A stretch of DNA of 64,000 nt, from NCBI RefSeq assembly GCF_026004055.1, contig NZ_BPIJ01000003.1, positions 154,406 through 218,405 on the forward strand. Direction: 5' to 3'. Made by a program: the position numbers and the translations under genes. Source of the DNA: Meiothermus sp. GTDB taxonomy: Bacteria; Deinococcota; Deinococci; Deinococcales; Thermaceae. The notes below the pieces were generated by a model, which saw only the letters and a program-made list of their open reading frames with translations, had not been told where the DNA came from and made no database searches. Shown one piece after another: positions 18,111-27,851 of this stretch (positions are counted from its first letter, which is position 1; every line of letters starts with the position of its first letter).

Positions 18111-19093
18111 GCCGCCGGCTGGCGGTGGAGGCCCCGCACCGGCTGGCCTGGCTCGAGGAGGCCCCCCCCACCCCAGGCCCCGGCCAGGCCCTGCTGAAGC
18201 CCCTGGCGGTGGGCCTGTGCGGCTCCGACCTGCACGTCTACGAGGGGCTCCACCCCTTCGTGCGCTACCCGGTCTACCCAGGCCACGAGGTGGCCGCGCG
18301 GGTGCTCGAGGTGGGCCCAGAAACCGACCCTGCCTGGGTGGGGGCGCGGGTGGCCCTCGAGCCCTCCCTCACCTGCGGGCGCTGCCCCCAGTGCCAAAGC
18401 GGGCGCTACAACATCTGCCAGGCCCTGCGGGTGATGGGTTTCCAGGCCCCCGGGGCCATGGCCGAGGCCTTCGTGGCCCCGGTAGATCGGCTGCACCGCC
18501 TGCCCGAGGGCCTCACCGACGAGCAGGGGGCCTTGGTGGAGCCGCTGGCGGTAGCGGTGCACGCGGTGGGCCTAAGCCCGGTGGCGGGGCGCCGGGTGGC
18601 GGTGCTGGGGGCCGGCACCATCGGGCTTTTGGTGGCCCAGGTGGCCCGGGCCTACGGGGCGGCCTCGGTGGTGGTGGTGGATCCCCTGGAAGCCCGGCGC
18701 CGACTGGCCGAAGGCCTGGGCCTCCCGGCCCAGCCGCCTGGTCAGGAGCGCTACGAGGTAGTCTTTGAGTGCGTGGGGAGCGAGAAGGCCCTGGAGGCGG
18801 CCATTCAGGGCTGCCACAAGGGGGGCGAGGTGGTGGTGGCGGGGGTCTTCGGCCAGCCCACCCGCATCAGCGCGGCCCTAATCCAGGACTGGGAGCTCAC
18901 CCTGCGGGGCAGCCTGATGTACACCGCCCGCGACTACCCGGAGGCCCTGCGGCTGTTGGCCCAGGGCCAGGTGCGGGTAGAGCCCCTCATCACCCACCGC
19001 TTTCCCTTGCTGGAGGCCCCCGCGGCCTTTGCTGCGGCCTTGCAGCGCGAGCAGGCCCTGAAGGTAGTGTTGCTGAACCCCCAAAATATCTAG
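18104..19093 (+). CDS. Zinc-dependent polyol dehydrogenase 2
   Basis: 329-residue MDR dehydrogenase. Zinc motifs [20 protein letters not shown] and [15 protein letters not shown], with [20 protein letters not shown] as the Rossmann turn and a LITHRFPL stretch near the end. Its start lies inside the end of the SDR gene. It is the last gene of the operon and its closest relatives are probably sorbitol/threonine/galactitol-type dehydrogenases. Substrate uncertain. Confidence 0.87.
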
Positions 19094-19563
19094 CACAAGC
19101 TCCCTTTGACCAACAGCCACTGCCATTCGGGGGGCTGTGCCTCATAGAGCGCTCTACAAATTTTGGGCCATTATTGCGTTTCCCACAAACACTGCCCTCG
19201 CGGCGGCCAGTGTTTTATACCAGATTCGGTTAGTTCGTCACCGAACGGTGACGAACTAACCCGACCAAAGTTATCCGCGTAGCGGAGGGCGATACCGCCC
19301 CTTGGAAGGGAGACGTTTTTTTCGCCGACCATCAGGGAGGGGTGTGCTCTGGGATTCAAAAAGATAGCCCACAGGGTTGTTTGTTTTGAAGACTATCTTT
19401 TTGAATCCGGTATGACCCCCACCAACACACACCGCTGTTGGAGGTATTCGTGGAAACCGCTCTGAGAAGGGCGCGATACCCGTTCATAGCGTTTTCTTTA
19501 GCGAACCGTGTTTTTGTTGCATGGCCCCACATTCTGCCGAAGCCCCTCGCCCACACTGGAGGC
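19094..19563. repeat. Repeat-packed intergenic region
   Basis: This 470-bp gap holds nested palindromes. Positions 19228-19261 form a perfect 16-bp inverted repeat with a 2-nt centre (left half ends GTCACCG, right half starts CGGTGAC). Positions 19352-19367 and 19393-19408 form a second perfect 16-bp inverted repeat around a 25-nt loop (GGATTCAAAAAGATAG). The flanking words CCAGATTCGGTT, ATCCGCGTAGC and TCTTTTTGAATCCG recur at 52381-52490. From 19411 to about 19466 it continues as a partial copy of the ~96-bp family found at 23555, 25647, 56853 and 58701. Confidence 0.75.
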
Positions 19564-20184
19564 ATGAAAGCCGGGGGTTTCTGGGCCGCGATGTGGCTGG
19601 GTAGCCTGGCTTTTGGCAACGTTTGTTCCAGCGCTTTCTACCCCACCGACCCCGACCTGCGCTGGCGCTACCGCAACCTGAACGACCAGCAGATCTACAT
19701 CCAGACCTTCACCCAGACGGGCGCAGGTACGCTCCTGGAGCAGCGGCGCTATGAGGGGCGCACCGAGACCACCCGGTGGACGTGTACCCCCCAGGGCCTG
19801 CGTACCCTGCCGGAAGGGGATCTGCCCATTCCGGGCGGCACTATCCGATTTACCAAGCTCACCGGGGTGATCATTCCCAGCAGCGAGACCTGGCGGGTGG
19901 GCGGACGCTGGACGTACCGCTACGAGCTACGGGGCCGCATTGCGGTTTTCGACCTGACGGGGTTTCTCGAGGTCGAGAACCGCATTGTGGCTAAAGAAAC
20001 CATCACCGTGGCCGCAGGCCGCTTCGAGGCCCTGCGGGTCGAGGCCAGTTTCCGGGGCGAGTTTGGCATTGGTTTTGGCGGCAAGGCCACCTACTGGTTT
20101 GCCGAAGGGGTGGGCGTGGTGAAGCAAGTCAGCGAGGGCACATTTGGCGGGCAGAGCAGCGAGCTGCTCGAGTTTGGGCGCTAA
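19564..20184 (+). CDS. Conserved secreted protein of unknown function
   Basis: From the ATG at 19564 this is 206 residues with a signal peptide ([18 protein letters not shown], cleavage probably before the FYPTDP stretch). The mature part is beta-rich with the sequence [12 protein letters not shown] near the end, a pattern shared by DUF3108-like periplasmic proteins, and no catalytic signature. The frame is open to 19438, but that extension runs into the repeat region. It is convergent with carA and the two stops overlap by 4 bp. Function unknown. Confidence 0.6.
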   Translation: MKAGGFWAAMWLGSLAFGNVCSSAFYPTDPDLRWRYRNLNDQQIYIQTFTQTGAGTLLEQRRYEGRTETTRWTCTPQGLRTLPEGDLPIPGGTIRFTKLTGVIIPSSETWRVGGRWTYRYELRGRIAVFDLTGFLEVENRIVAKETITVAAGRFEALRVEASFRGEFGIGFGGKATYWFAEGVGVVKQVSEGTFGGQSSELLEFGR

Positions 20185-21347
20185 ATCCCCAGCCCCCCCA
20201 CGCGCTGCTTCTCCACCGGTGTTCCGGTTAGGCCGTTAAAGGCATCCACTTCCTCGAGGAAGCGGTGGAACAGATAAATCGAGTCGTGCGGGCCGGGGTT
20301 GGCCTCGGGGTGGTACTGCACGCTAAACACCGGGTAGCGCAGGTGGGCCATGCCCTCGAGGGTGCCATCGTTCAGGTTGATGTGGGTGGGCTTGAAGTCC
20401 TTGAGGGAGTCGGGGTCTACCGCGTAGCCGTGGTTCTGGCTGGTGATCTCGATTTTGCCGGTGAGCAGGTTCTTGACCGGGTGGTTGGCCCCCCGGTGGC
20501 CAAACTTGAGCTTGAAGGTGCGCCCCCCCGCCGCCAGGCCCAGCAGTTGGTGGCCCAGGCAGATGCCAAAGGTGGGCAGCAGGCCCATCAGCTTCCAGAG
20601 GGTCTCGTGGGCGTAGCGAGGCATGCTGGGGTCGCCGGGGCCGTTGCTCACAAAGAGGCCGTGGGGCTCCAGGGCCATAATCTGGGCGGGGCCGGTTTTG
20701 CCCGGCACCACAATCAGCTCGAAGCCCAGCTCGGCCATGTAGCGCATCTGGGCATGTTTGATGCCGAAGTCCATCACCACCACCCGGCGCGAGCCCTTGA
20801 AGGTAGGGAACTGGTAGGGCAGCGGGGTGGAGACCTCGGGGGTCATGTCGCGCCCGTCAATATCGGTCCAGCGGCGGGCCTCCTCGCGCAGGGCGGCCAG
20901 GTCTTCGGGGGTGAAGCGGTAGGATGGCGAGCCAAAATGGGTGGCGTGAGCAATCACCCCTTTCATCACCCCCCCCTCGCGGATTTTGCGCACCAGGGCG
21001 CGGGTATCTATGCCTTCCAGACCGATTACCCCAGTATCGCGCATGAACTCTTCCAAGCTCTGCTGCGCGCGGGGGCCGGCGGTGTATTTGCTGAACTCCC
21101 GCGCCACAAAACCCCGCACCCAGGGGCGGTTGCTCTCCATGTCGAAGACATTCACCCCGTAGTTACCCTGGTGGGGGTAGGTCATGACCACAATCTGGCC
21201 GTGGTAGCTGGGGTCGGTCAGAATCTCCTGGTAGCCGGTCTGGGCGGTGTTGAACACCACTTCTCCCACACTTTTGCCTCGGTGCCCGAAGGCGTAGCCG
21301 TGGTAGGTGGTGCCATCCTCGAGTACCAACACTGCGCGTTCTTTCAT
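20181..21347 (-). CDS. carA: Carbamoyl-phosphate synthase small subunit
   Basis: 388-residue glutamine amidotransferase subunit that supplies ammonia to CarB for carbamoyl phosphate, used in arginine and pyrimidine synthesis. The N-terminal domain opens with [15 protein letters not shown]; the class I amidotransferase domain shows the nucleophile in [13 protein letters not shown] (Cys) and the His/Glu pair in [12 protein letters not shown]. The ATG at 21347 has GAGG 8 nt upstream; the TTG two codons earlier lies too close to it. It lies next to the arginine genes; carB is not in the window. Confidence 0.96.
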   Translation of the reverse strand: MKERAVLVLEDGTTYHGYAFGHRGKSVGEVVFNTAQTGYQEILTDPSYHGQIVVMTYPHQGNYGVNVFDMESNRPWVRGFVAREFSKYTAGPRAQQSLEEFMRDTGVIGLEGIDTRALVRKIREGGVMKGVIAHATHFGSPSYRFTPEDLAALREEARRWTDIDGRDMTPEVSTPLPYQFPTFKGSRRVVVMDFGIKHAQMRYMAELGFELIVVPGKTGPAQIMALEPHGLFVSNGPGDPSMPRYAHETLWKLMGLLPTFGICLGHQLLGLAAGGRTFKLKFGHRGANHPVKNLLTGKIEITSQNHGYAVDPDSLKDFKPTHINLNDGTLEGMAHLRYPVFSVQYHPEANPGPHDSIYLFHRFLEEVDAFNGLTGTPVEKQRVGGLGI

Positions 21348-21356
21348 GCCCAAACC

Positions 21357-21372
21357 TCACTTCCCAAAGTGA
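21357..21372. promoter_or_regulatory. Inverted repeat upstream of carA
   Basis: TCACTT-CCCA-AAGTGA lies between a TATATT (minus-strand -10 candidate at about 21374-21379) and the carA ribosome binding site. It may be an operator or part of an attenuating leader. Weak, position-based call. Confidence 0.25.
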
Positions 21373-21533
21373 CAATATACATGTTTATCGCATTTCTATA
21401 CAGAGGCCTCCGGTCGGTTTTGGGGTGCTGGCCCGCTTAGCGCACAAAGTTCTGGCGTCCTGACCAAGGTTTCGACTCTCAATCAAGACCCCAACTGTTT
21501 GTGGGAGCTTTGTAGAAGCGAGTATTTTGAGCG

Positions 21534-22076
21534 CTAGCCGACCTTGTAGGCGTTTTCCACATCCAGCACCTTGGTCACGCCGATCTCGCGGCAGTTGTCG
21601 TAGAAGGGGCAAGCGCTGCACTCGGCGTAGACCTTGGGGGGCAGCGCCTCGCGGGTGGTCACCTGGTAGCCCAGGCTGGTGAAAAACTTGACCTGAAGCG
21701 TCCAGGCGAAGATCTGCGGGATGCCCAGATCCTTGGCCTCGCGCTCGGCGGCCAGGGCCATCCAGCGGCCCAGCCCCTGCCCCTGGCGCTCTGGATGCAC
21801 CGCCAGACCCCGTACCTCGGCGATGTCGTGCCAGAGGATGTGTAAAGCGCCGCTACCCACAATGTGCCCATCCTCGTCTTCCAGCACGAAGAAGTCGCGC
21901 AGGTTCTCATAGAGATGGTTGTGGCTGCGCACCAGCATCAGACCGCGCTCGGCCCAGTACTTGATGAGGGTGTAGATCTGCTCCACATCTTTCATGCGGG
22001 CCTTGCGAAGCTCTACGTTGGCGTCCCAGCGCACCTTGGGTAAAACGGTAGTGCCAATTTCAACTAAGTTACTCAC
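21534..22076 (-). CDS. Short ArgA-like N-acetyltransferase with Cys motif
   Basis: 180-residue GNAT acetyltransferase. Its core has the acetyl-CoA loop VHPERQGQGLGRWMALAAE near residue 100. The C-terminus ends with CSACPFYDNCREIG, three cysteines that may bind metal. This architecture is that of the short N-acetylglutamate synthases found with arginine genes in Thermus and deltaproteobacteria, so the likely reaction is glutamate plus acetyl-CoA to N-acetylglutamate, the first arginine step. It starts with GTG after GGGAGG and lies 27 bp after argH, at the end of the argG-GNAT-argH-argA series. Specific activity is inferred from context. Confidence 0.78.
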   Translation of the reverse strand: MSNLVEIGTTVLPKVRWDANVELRKARMKDVEQIYTLIKYWAERGLMLVRSHNHLYENLRDFFVLEDEDGHIVGSGALHILWHDIAEVRGLAVHPERQGQGLGRWMALAAEREAKDLGIPQIFAWTLQVKFFTSLGYQVTTREALPPKVYAECSACPFYDNCREIGVTKVLDVENAYKVG

Positions 22077-22103
22077 CGTGCCTCCCGATGGGCTTCAGGC
22101 AAC

Positions 22104-23498
22104 TCATCCTTCGACCTCGAGCTTTGCCGTCTTCAGGGCCTCCTGCACCGCCTCGGGTGCGGTGCCGCCGTAGCTTCGTCGTCGGTGGATGGCGGTCTCG
22201 AGCCGGGTTAGCTCGAGTGCGTCCGGGCCAAAGAGGGCATGAAACCCCTTAAGTTCGTCCAACGACAAATCCCGCAACTCCTTGGCGGCGTCCACGCAAT
22301 GGCGCACGATACGCCCCACCACGTGATGGGCCTCGCGGAAGGGCACCCCCCGCTCGGCCAGGTAGTCGGCCAGCTCGGTGGCCAGCGAGAAGCCCGACTC
22401 GGCGGCCCTGGCCATAACCTCGGCATTCCACCGGAGGCCCGGTAGCATGGCCGCCAGAAGCCGCACCGAGGCCCGGTAGGTGTCCACCGCGTCGAAGAGG
22501 GGTTCTTTGTCTTCTTGCAGGTCTTTGTTGTAGGCCAGCGGTAGACCCTTGGTCAGGGTGGCCAGGGTGACGAAGCTGCCCAGCACCCGGCCCGCCTTGC
22601 CCCGAATCAGCTCGGCGTGGTCGGCGTTTTTCTTCTGGGGCATGATGGAGCTTCCGGTGGAGAAAGCATCGGGCAGCACCGCAAAGCCAAACTCAAAGGT
22701 GGTGTAGAGGATGATTTCCTCGGCCAGCCTCGAGAGCGTAACCTGCCCGATGGTCAGGGCCGAGAGCACCTCGAGCACAAAGTCGCGCGAGCCCACCGCA
22801 TCCAGCGAGTTTCGCATGGGGCGGGCAAAACCCAGGGCCTGCGCGGTAAAGTGCCGGTCGATGGGGAAGCCCGTCCCGGCCAGGGCCGCTGCGCCCAGGG
22901 GCGACTCGTTGAGGCGACGCAGAGCATCCTGCAGGCGCCCGGCATCGCGGGAGAGCATCTCGTAGTAGGCCAGAAACCAGTGCGACAGAAGCACCGGCAT
23001 GGCCCGTTGCAGGTGGGTATAGCCGGGGAGGATGAGGGGGGGCTTTAGGTACTTCTCGGCTTCCCGCACCAGCACCTGGCGCAGGGTCTTGAGGTCGCCA
23101 AGCAGGCCCTCGAGTTCGCCCCGCACCCATAGGCGCAGGTCGGTGGCTACCTGGTCGTTGCGGCTGCGGGCGGTGTGCAGTTTGCCCCCCACCGGGCCTA
23201 CTAGTTCGGTGAGGCGGGCCTCCACATTCATGTGCACGTCCTCGAGTTCCTCGCGCCAGCGAAAGCGCCCCTCCAGGATTTCCTGCCGCACGCTCAGAAG
23301 CCCCTGACGAATCTGCTCGGCTTCCTCCGCACTCAGGATGCCCTGCCGGGCCAGCATGGCCGCATGGGCCAGCGAGCCTTCGATGTCTACCAGAGCAAGG
23401 CGCTGGTCAAAGGTCCAGGAAGCGTTGAACTCCTGGGCAATCTGGCTGGGGGCCTCGCTAAAGCGGCCCCCCCAGGTTTTTTGTGTCTGCTGGCTCAA
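22104..23498 (-). CDS. argH: Argininosuccinate lyase
   Basis: 464 residues; splits argininosuccinate into arginine and fumarate, the last arginine step, as a homotetramer. The ArgH signatures are present: [19 protein letters not shown] at the N-terminus, [35 protein letters not shown] and the lyase signature [20 protein letters not shown] containing the catalytic Ser. The start is TTG at 23498 with GGGGAGGGA upstream and overlaps the stop of the preceding GNAT gene (TTGA), so it is translationally coupled. A second, divergent ArgH-like protein is at 47713-49182. Confidence 0.96.
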   Translation of the reverse strand: MSQQTQKTWGGRFSEAPSQIAQEFNASWTFDQRLALVDIEGSLAHAAMLARQGILSAEEAEQIRQGLLSVRQEILEGRFRWREELEDVHMNVEARLTELVGPVGGKLHTARSRNDQVATDLRLWVRGELEGLLGDLKTLRQVLVREAEKYLKPPLILPGYTHLQRAMPVLLSHWFLAYYEMLSRDAGRLQDALRRLNESPLGAAALAGTGFPIDRHFTAQALGFARPMRNSLDAVGSRDFVLEVLSALTIGQVTLSRLAEEIILYTTFEFGFAVLPDAFSTGSSIMPQKKNADHAELIRGKAGRVLGSFVTLATLTKGLPLAYNKDLQEDKEPLFDAVDTYRASVRLLAAMLPGLRWNAEVMARAAESGFSLATELADYLAERGVPFREAHHVVGRIVRHCVDAAKELRDLSLDELKGFHALFGPDALELTRLETAIHRRRSYGGTAPEAVQEALKTAKLEVEG

Positions 23499-24253
23499 AA
23501 ATCCCTCCCCTTAGCCAATCGCGAGTAGTCAGTAGCCAGTGGCCCGTCGCTTTTATCGCGATCCCCACCAAAAGGGCCCACGCGGTGGCTCGTATTGTAG
23601 TCTCTACAGCAAAAACCGCTGTAGGGACTATTCGTGGGAACCGCTCTAGTAAAGCACATAAGGCGATTCGCCAAACGCCCCACTCCTTCCAACACCCCTT
23701 GTGGGACTTGCGAACTGTGCGCTTGATTCGGGGTGCTGTAACCATTCATGAGCGCACCTCGAGTTCCTTCCTCATCACAAAGGGCGGCGGGGGTACTGGG
23801 GTTGGGGGTGCTATAGCGCAGGCTGGGGTCGTAGAAAAAGCCAAACTGGGTGTACCACTTGAGCAGCTTGGGCTGGTCGTGGCGCACGGCCAGGCGCAGT
23901 TCCCTGGCCCGCACCTCAAAGGCCTGACGGGCCAACGCTTCCATCAGCCTATGGGCCACCCCCTGCTTGCGGTACTCGGGCAGCACCCCCAGCTTCTTGA
24001 CCTCCCACACCCCACGCTCCCTGGGGTCGGGGTGCCGCACCAGGCGCACCGTGCCCACCAGGGCTTCCCCGTCCAGCGCCACCCAGACATAGCCGCGTTC
24101 CAGGTCGGCCTGTACCTGTTCTGCCGTCTCGCGGTGGCCCGAGGAGTCCGGGGCCACCCGGTCGGCCCAGGCTTGGCGCACCATCTGGGCAACGGCCTCG
24201 GCATCGGCTGGGGTAGCCCGGCGAATCTCTAACGGCGCAGAATCGGCTTGCAT
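23495..24253 (-). CDS. GNAT acetyltransferase with repeat-derived C-terminal tail
   Basis: 252 residues between argG and argH. Residues 1-150 are an ordinary GNAT domain ([54 protein letters not shown]), related to the acetyltransferase usually found between argG and argH in Thermus. After about residue 165 the chain becomes low in similarity to GNATs and residues near 205-235 are encoded by one copy of the dispersed ~96-bp repeat (23555-23649). The frame then ends at the argH start. The repeat therefore seems to have inserted near the original stop and lengthened the protein by up to about 90 residues. The ATG at 24253 follows GGGAGGG. Substrate unknown; an arginine-pathway amine or glutamate is plausible. 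Confidence 0.75.
   Translation of the reverse strand: MQADSAPLEIRRATPADAEAVAQMVRQAWADRVAPDSSGHRETAEQVQADLERGYVWVALDGEALVGTVRLVRHPDPRERGVWEVKKLGVLPEYRKQGVAHRLMEALARQAFEVRARELRLAVRHDQPKLLKWYTQFGFFYDPSLRYSTPNPSTPAALCDEEGTRGALMNGYSTPNQAHSSQVPQGVLEGVGRLANRLMCFTRAVPTNSPYSGFCCRDYNTSHRVGPFGGDRDKSDGPLATDYSRLAKGRDF
23555..23649 (+). repeat. ~96-bp palindromic repeat, copy B
   Basis: Outer arms GCGATCCCCAC and GTGGGAACCGC, an internal CCCACGCGGTGG hairpin and an inner stem AGTCTCTACAGC / GCTGTAGGGACT. It lies inside the 3' end of the GNAT gene just before argH. Same orientation as copies D and E, opposite to C. Confidence 0.8.
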
Positions 24254-24288
24254 CTCCCTCCCATGGCACTGCCCCGACATTCCCTCGT

Positions 24289-25482
24289 CTAGTCCTTTGG
24301 CTGGGCCTTGGCTCGCACCCTAAGCCGCAGCGAGTTGAGCTTGATGAAGCCCTCGGCGTCGGCCTGGTTGTAGCCGCCCTTTTCGTCGAAGGAGACCAGG
24401 CTCTTGTCGTAGAGCGAGAGGGGCGACTTGCGCCCGGCCAGAATAATGTTGCCCTTGTAGAGCCGGAAGCGCACCGTACCGGTTACGGTCTTGGCCACGT
24501 GATCCATGTAGGCTTGCAGGGCCTCGCGCTCCGGGGCAAACCAGAAGCCGTTGTAGACCAGTTCGGCGTACTTGATGCCCAGTTGGTCGCGCTGGTGCAG
24601 CACCTCGCGGTCTAAGGTCAGGCTCTCCACGGCCCGCCGGGCGTGGTAGATGAGGGTGCCGCCGGGGGTCTCGTAGACGCCCCGCGATTTCATGCCCACA
24701 AAGCGGTTTTCCACCAGGTCTACCCGGCCAATGCCGTGCCGACCGCCAATTTCGTTGAGGCGGGCCAGCAAGCTGGCGGGGGAGAGCCGCTCGCCGTTTA
24801 CGGCCACCGCGTCGCCCCCTTCCACTTGAATTTCCACCAGCTCGGGCTCTTCGGGTGCGTTCCAGGGGTCTTGGGTCAGGCGGAACATCCCGGCGGGGGG
24901 CTCGGCCCAGGGGTCTTCCAGCACGCCCCCCTCGAAGGAGTTGTGCAGCAGGTTGGAGTCCACGCTATAGGGCTTCTCGAGGGTGGTGGGTACCGGAATG
25001 CCATGCATGGCCGCGTACTCCATCATCTGCGGGCGGCTCACCAGGTTCCACTCCCGCCAGGGCGCAATTACCTTGATATCGGGCTTGAGCGCATAGGCGG
25101 TGAGCTCGAAGCGCACCTGATCGTTACCTTTGCCGGTAGCCCCATGGGAGATGGCCTCGGCCCCTTCCTCCTGGGCGATGCGTACGAGGTGCTTGGCGAT
25201 GAGGGGGCGGGCAATGGAAGTGCCCAGCAGGTAGTAGCCCTCGTAGAGGGCGCCGGAGCGTAGCATGGGAAAGACAAAGTCCCGCACGAACTCCTCACGC
25301 AAGTCCAGGGCATAGGCCTTGCTGGCCCCGGTCTTGAGGGCCTTGACCCGGGCTTCCTCGACCTCCTCGCCCTGCCCGATGTCGGCGGTAAAGGTGATGA
25401 CCTCGGCGTTGTAGTTTTCAATCAGCCACTTGAGGATGATGCTGGTATCCAGACCGCCGGAGTATGCGAGCACGATTTTCAT
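24289..25482 (-). CDS. argG: Argininosuccinate synthase
   Basis: 397 residues; condenses citrulline and aspartate with ATP. The PP-loop is [19 protein letters not shown] at the N-terminus; further ArgG signatures are [13 protein letters not shown] near 118 and the C-terminal [20 protein letters not shown]. First gene of the minus-strand arginine operon (argG-GNAT-argH-short argA). A -10 sequence and an ARG-box-like sequence lie about 90-110 nt upstream. Confidence 0.97.
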   Translation of the reverse strand: MKIVLAYSGGLDTSIILKWLIENYNAEVITFTADIGQGEEVEEARVKALKTGASKAYALDLREEFVRDFVFPMLRSGALYEGYYLLGTSIARPLIAKHLVRIAQEEGAEAISHGATGKGNDQVRFELTAYALKPDIKVIAPWREWNLVSRPQMMEYAAMHGIPVPTTLEKPYSVDSNLLHNSFEGGVLEDPWAEPPAGMFRLTQDPWNAPEEPELVEIQVEGGDAVAVNGERLSPASLLARLNEIGGRHGIGRVDLVENRFVGMKSRGVYETPGGTLIYHARRAVESLTLDREVLHQRDQLGIKYAELVYNGFWFAPEREALQAYMDHVAKTVTGTVRFRLYKGNIILAGRKSPLSLYDKSLVSFDEKGGYNQADAEGFIKLNSLRLRVRAKAQPKD

Positions 25483-25570
25483 TTATTCACCTCTGGGTTG
25501 GGAAACCCCACACAAAGCCATACAGTACCGCCAAATCTCCTGTGGTACAACCGATGGCCTGCTGCAAACA

Positions 25571-25594
25571 TACTGAATAAGGATACAGATTATA
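25571..25594 (-). promoter_or_regulatory. argG promoter with ARG-box-like operator
   Basis: On the minus strand a TATAAT (25594-25589) is followed directly by an 18-bp sequence (25588-25571) whose plus-strand form TACTGAATAAGGATACAG resembles ArgR/AhrC boxes (TGAATAA-type half-sites). Placement just after the -10 is suited to repression by arginine-bound ArgR. No good -35 was found. Match judged by eye. Confidence 0.4.
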
Positions 25595-25646
25595 GTATAG
25601 GCGGTCAAGGCTGTTTTTGCTGCACCGGACTTGGTTATTTGAGACC

Positions 25647-25741
25647 CTAGAGCGGTTCCCACGAATAGTCCCTACGGCGGTTTTTGCCGTAGAAACTACA
25701 ATACGAGCCACCGCGTGGGCCCTTTTGGTGAGAACCGCGAT
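25647..25741 (-). repeat. ~96-bp palindromic repeat, copy C
   Basis: Inverted orientation relative to copies B and E. Outer arms GCGGTTCCCAC and GTGAGAACCGC. The inner stem carries CGGC/GCCG where other copies have CAGC/GCTG, so both strands of the stem changed together. It sits upstream of the argG promoter between argG and the DUF192 gene; the small open frames across it are repeat-derived. Confidence 0.8.
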
Positions 25742-25871
25742 TGTACTAAACAATAAAAAAGACCGCATTATCATGCTTTGCTTGGGGGTTGGCACCCGTA
25801 TAATAGCAAGATGTAGATGCATAAATGTTCAGATACAAGCTGTTGGCGATGGGCTTTTCTACTTTCGGCAA

Positions 25872-26396
25872 CTACGGGGATCCCTCGGACGGTTTCACGC
25901 TGACCACGGCACCGGGCTTTATCTGATGCTGGGCAAACCAGCCCCGGGGCACCTCGAGCACCTGCCGATACACCACCCCCGGTGCATCGCTGCGGCAACC
26001 TTTGCCCTGGGGGGCAGGACAGGGCTCGATGTCCAGAATGGCCAGGATGTTTCCTTCTTTGTCCAAAAAAGCCACCGAGGCCGCGGTTTTTAGGCCCCAG
26101 CCGATCCAGGCATCGTCGCGGGCCTGGGGGAAGCGGTACAGAATGCCCTGGTTGGCTGATGGGTTTTGCCGGGGGAAAGCCTCGAGCGGCCTCGGGTTGC
26201 GGATCAGGTAAACCGGCAATTCCACGCTGCCTTGGGTGCTCGAGATGGTCAGCACATTTCGGGGCGCCGGTTGCATCCGCTGCTGTGACGGACGGTTTAG
26301 AATCAGACCTGCCAGAAAATAGCCCGTGGTGGACAGCGCAACTGCCAGGGCCAAAAGCCCCAAGCCATAGCCCCGCAGGCGTCCGCGCCGGTTCAT
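25872..26396 (-). CDS. DUF192 family protein, membrane-anchored
   Basis: 174 residues. An N-terminal hydrophobic segment (about residues 9-30, YGLGLLALAVALSTTGYFLA) anchors or exports the protein. The DUF192 domain follows, with the typical WIGWGLKTAASVAFLDKEGN, ILAILDIEPCPA and VYRQVLEVPRGWFAQH stretches. The family forms a small secreted beta-fold of unknown activity. It overlaps the glutaminyl cyclase gene by 4 bp and is co-transcribed downstream of it. Confidence 0.8.
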   Translation of the reverse strand: MNRRGRLRGYGLGLLALAVALSTTGYFLAGLILNRPSQQRMQPAPRNVLTISSTQGSVELPVYLIRNPRPLEAFPRQNPSANQGILYRFPQARDDAWIGWGLKTAASVAFLDKEGNILAILDIEPCPAPQGKGCRSDAPGVVYRQVLEVPRGWFAQHQIKPGAVVSVKPSEGSP

Positions 26397-27154
26397 GGAT
26401 TGGGCACCACTTCAATCTCGAATAAAAAGGGCCAGAGCTTGCCGGTCACAAAGAGGCGCCGGTTCTGGGGGTCGTAGGCGATGCCGTTGAGCACGGCGTC
26501 GGGGTTGGGGTTGCGAGCCTGGGCCAGCAAAGAAAGCCCGGTCAGGTCGAGCCAGGCTTCCACGTTGCCGCTTTGGGGGTTGATGATGGCCATGCGGTTG
26601 GTCATCCAAACGTTGGCCCAGATGCGGCCCTGGATGTACTCGAGCTCGTTGAGGCGCGTGACCGGCTGCCCGGCTGCCCGCACCGTAAGGATGCGCTCGG
26701 GCCGCAGGGTGTGCGGGTTGAGGAAGAAAAGCTGGGCCGAGCCATCCGACAGGATGAGTCGCTGGCCGTCGTGGGTCAGGCCCCAGCCCTCGGTCTGGTA
26801 GGTAAAGCGCCCCACCGGATTAAAGTTCAGGTCGTAGATGAAGCCCTCCTGGTTCTGCCAGGTGAGCTGGTAAAAGCGGTTTTGGAACAGGGTAATGCCC
26901 TCACCAAAGTATTTTTGGGGCAGGGATCGGCTTTGTAGCACCCGCCCGGTTTTGAGTTCTACCTTGCGGATACTGGACTGCCCGTAGAGGCCGGTACCCT
27001 CGTATAAAAAACCGTCGTGGTAGATGAGTCCCTGGGTGAAGGCGGTGGGGTCGTGGGGGTAGGTACTCACCACCCGGAAGCCCCAGACCGGCACTTGGGG
27101 CTGCGCCAGGGCCATACCTAGCAGAAACCAAAGGGTAAAAAGGGCTCGAGCCAC
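26393..27154 (-). CDS. Glutaminyl-peptide cyclotransferase, plant/bacterial type
   Basis: A secreted protein of about 253 residues. It is a five-bladed beta-propeller glutaminyl cyclase of the papaya type (Glu_cyclase_2), which turns N-terminal Gln of exported proteins or peptides into pyroglutamate. Family motifs seen: PHDPTAFTQGLIYHDGFLYE, GTGLYGQSSIRKVEL, FGEGITLFQNRFYQLTW, GWGLTHDGQRLILSDGSAQL, LNELEYIQGRIWANVWMTN and NGIAYDPQNRRLFVTGKLWP. A signal peptide ends in GMALAQ. I chose the GTG at 27154 because AAGGTAAAGG precedes it; an in-frame TTG at 27181 is possible. Confidence 0.87.
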   Translation of the reverse strand: MARALFTLWFLLGMALAQPQVPVWGFRVVSTYPHDPTAFTQGLIYHDGFLYEGTGLYGQSSIRKVELKTGRVLQSRSLPQKYFGEGITLFQNRFYQLTWQNQEGFIYDLNFNPVGRFTYQTEGWGLTHDGQRLILSDGSAQLFFLNPHTLRPERILTVRAAGQPVTRLNELEYIQGRIWANVWMTNRMAIINPQSGNVEAWLDLTGLSLLAQARNPNPDAVLNGIAYDPQNRRLFVTGKLWPFLFEIEVVPNP

Positions 27155-27206
27155 GCCCTTTACCTTACCGCAAGCCCCCAAAGATGAATGAGACCAGGGT
27201 CAAAAG

Positions 27207-27851
<645 letters not shown>

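Noticed and set aside
20265..21440. Long open frame antisense to carA
   Set aside because: The opposite strand encodes a complete CarA with all catalytic motifs; the antisense frame is a GC-rich shadow with His/Gly/Val-biased composition.
25487..25822. Small frame upstream of argG
   Set aside because: It is largely the translation of repeat copy C and has the same repeat-derived residues as the GNAT tail.
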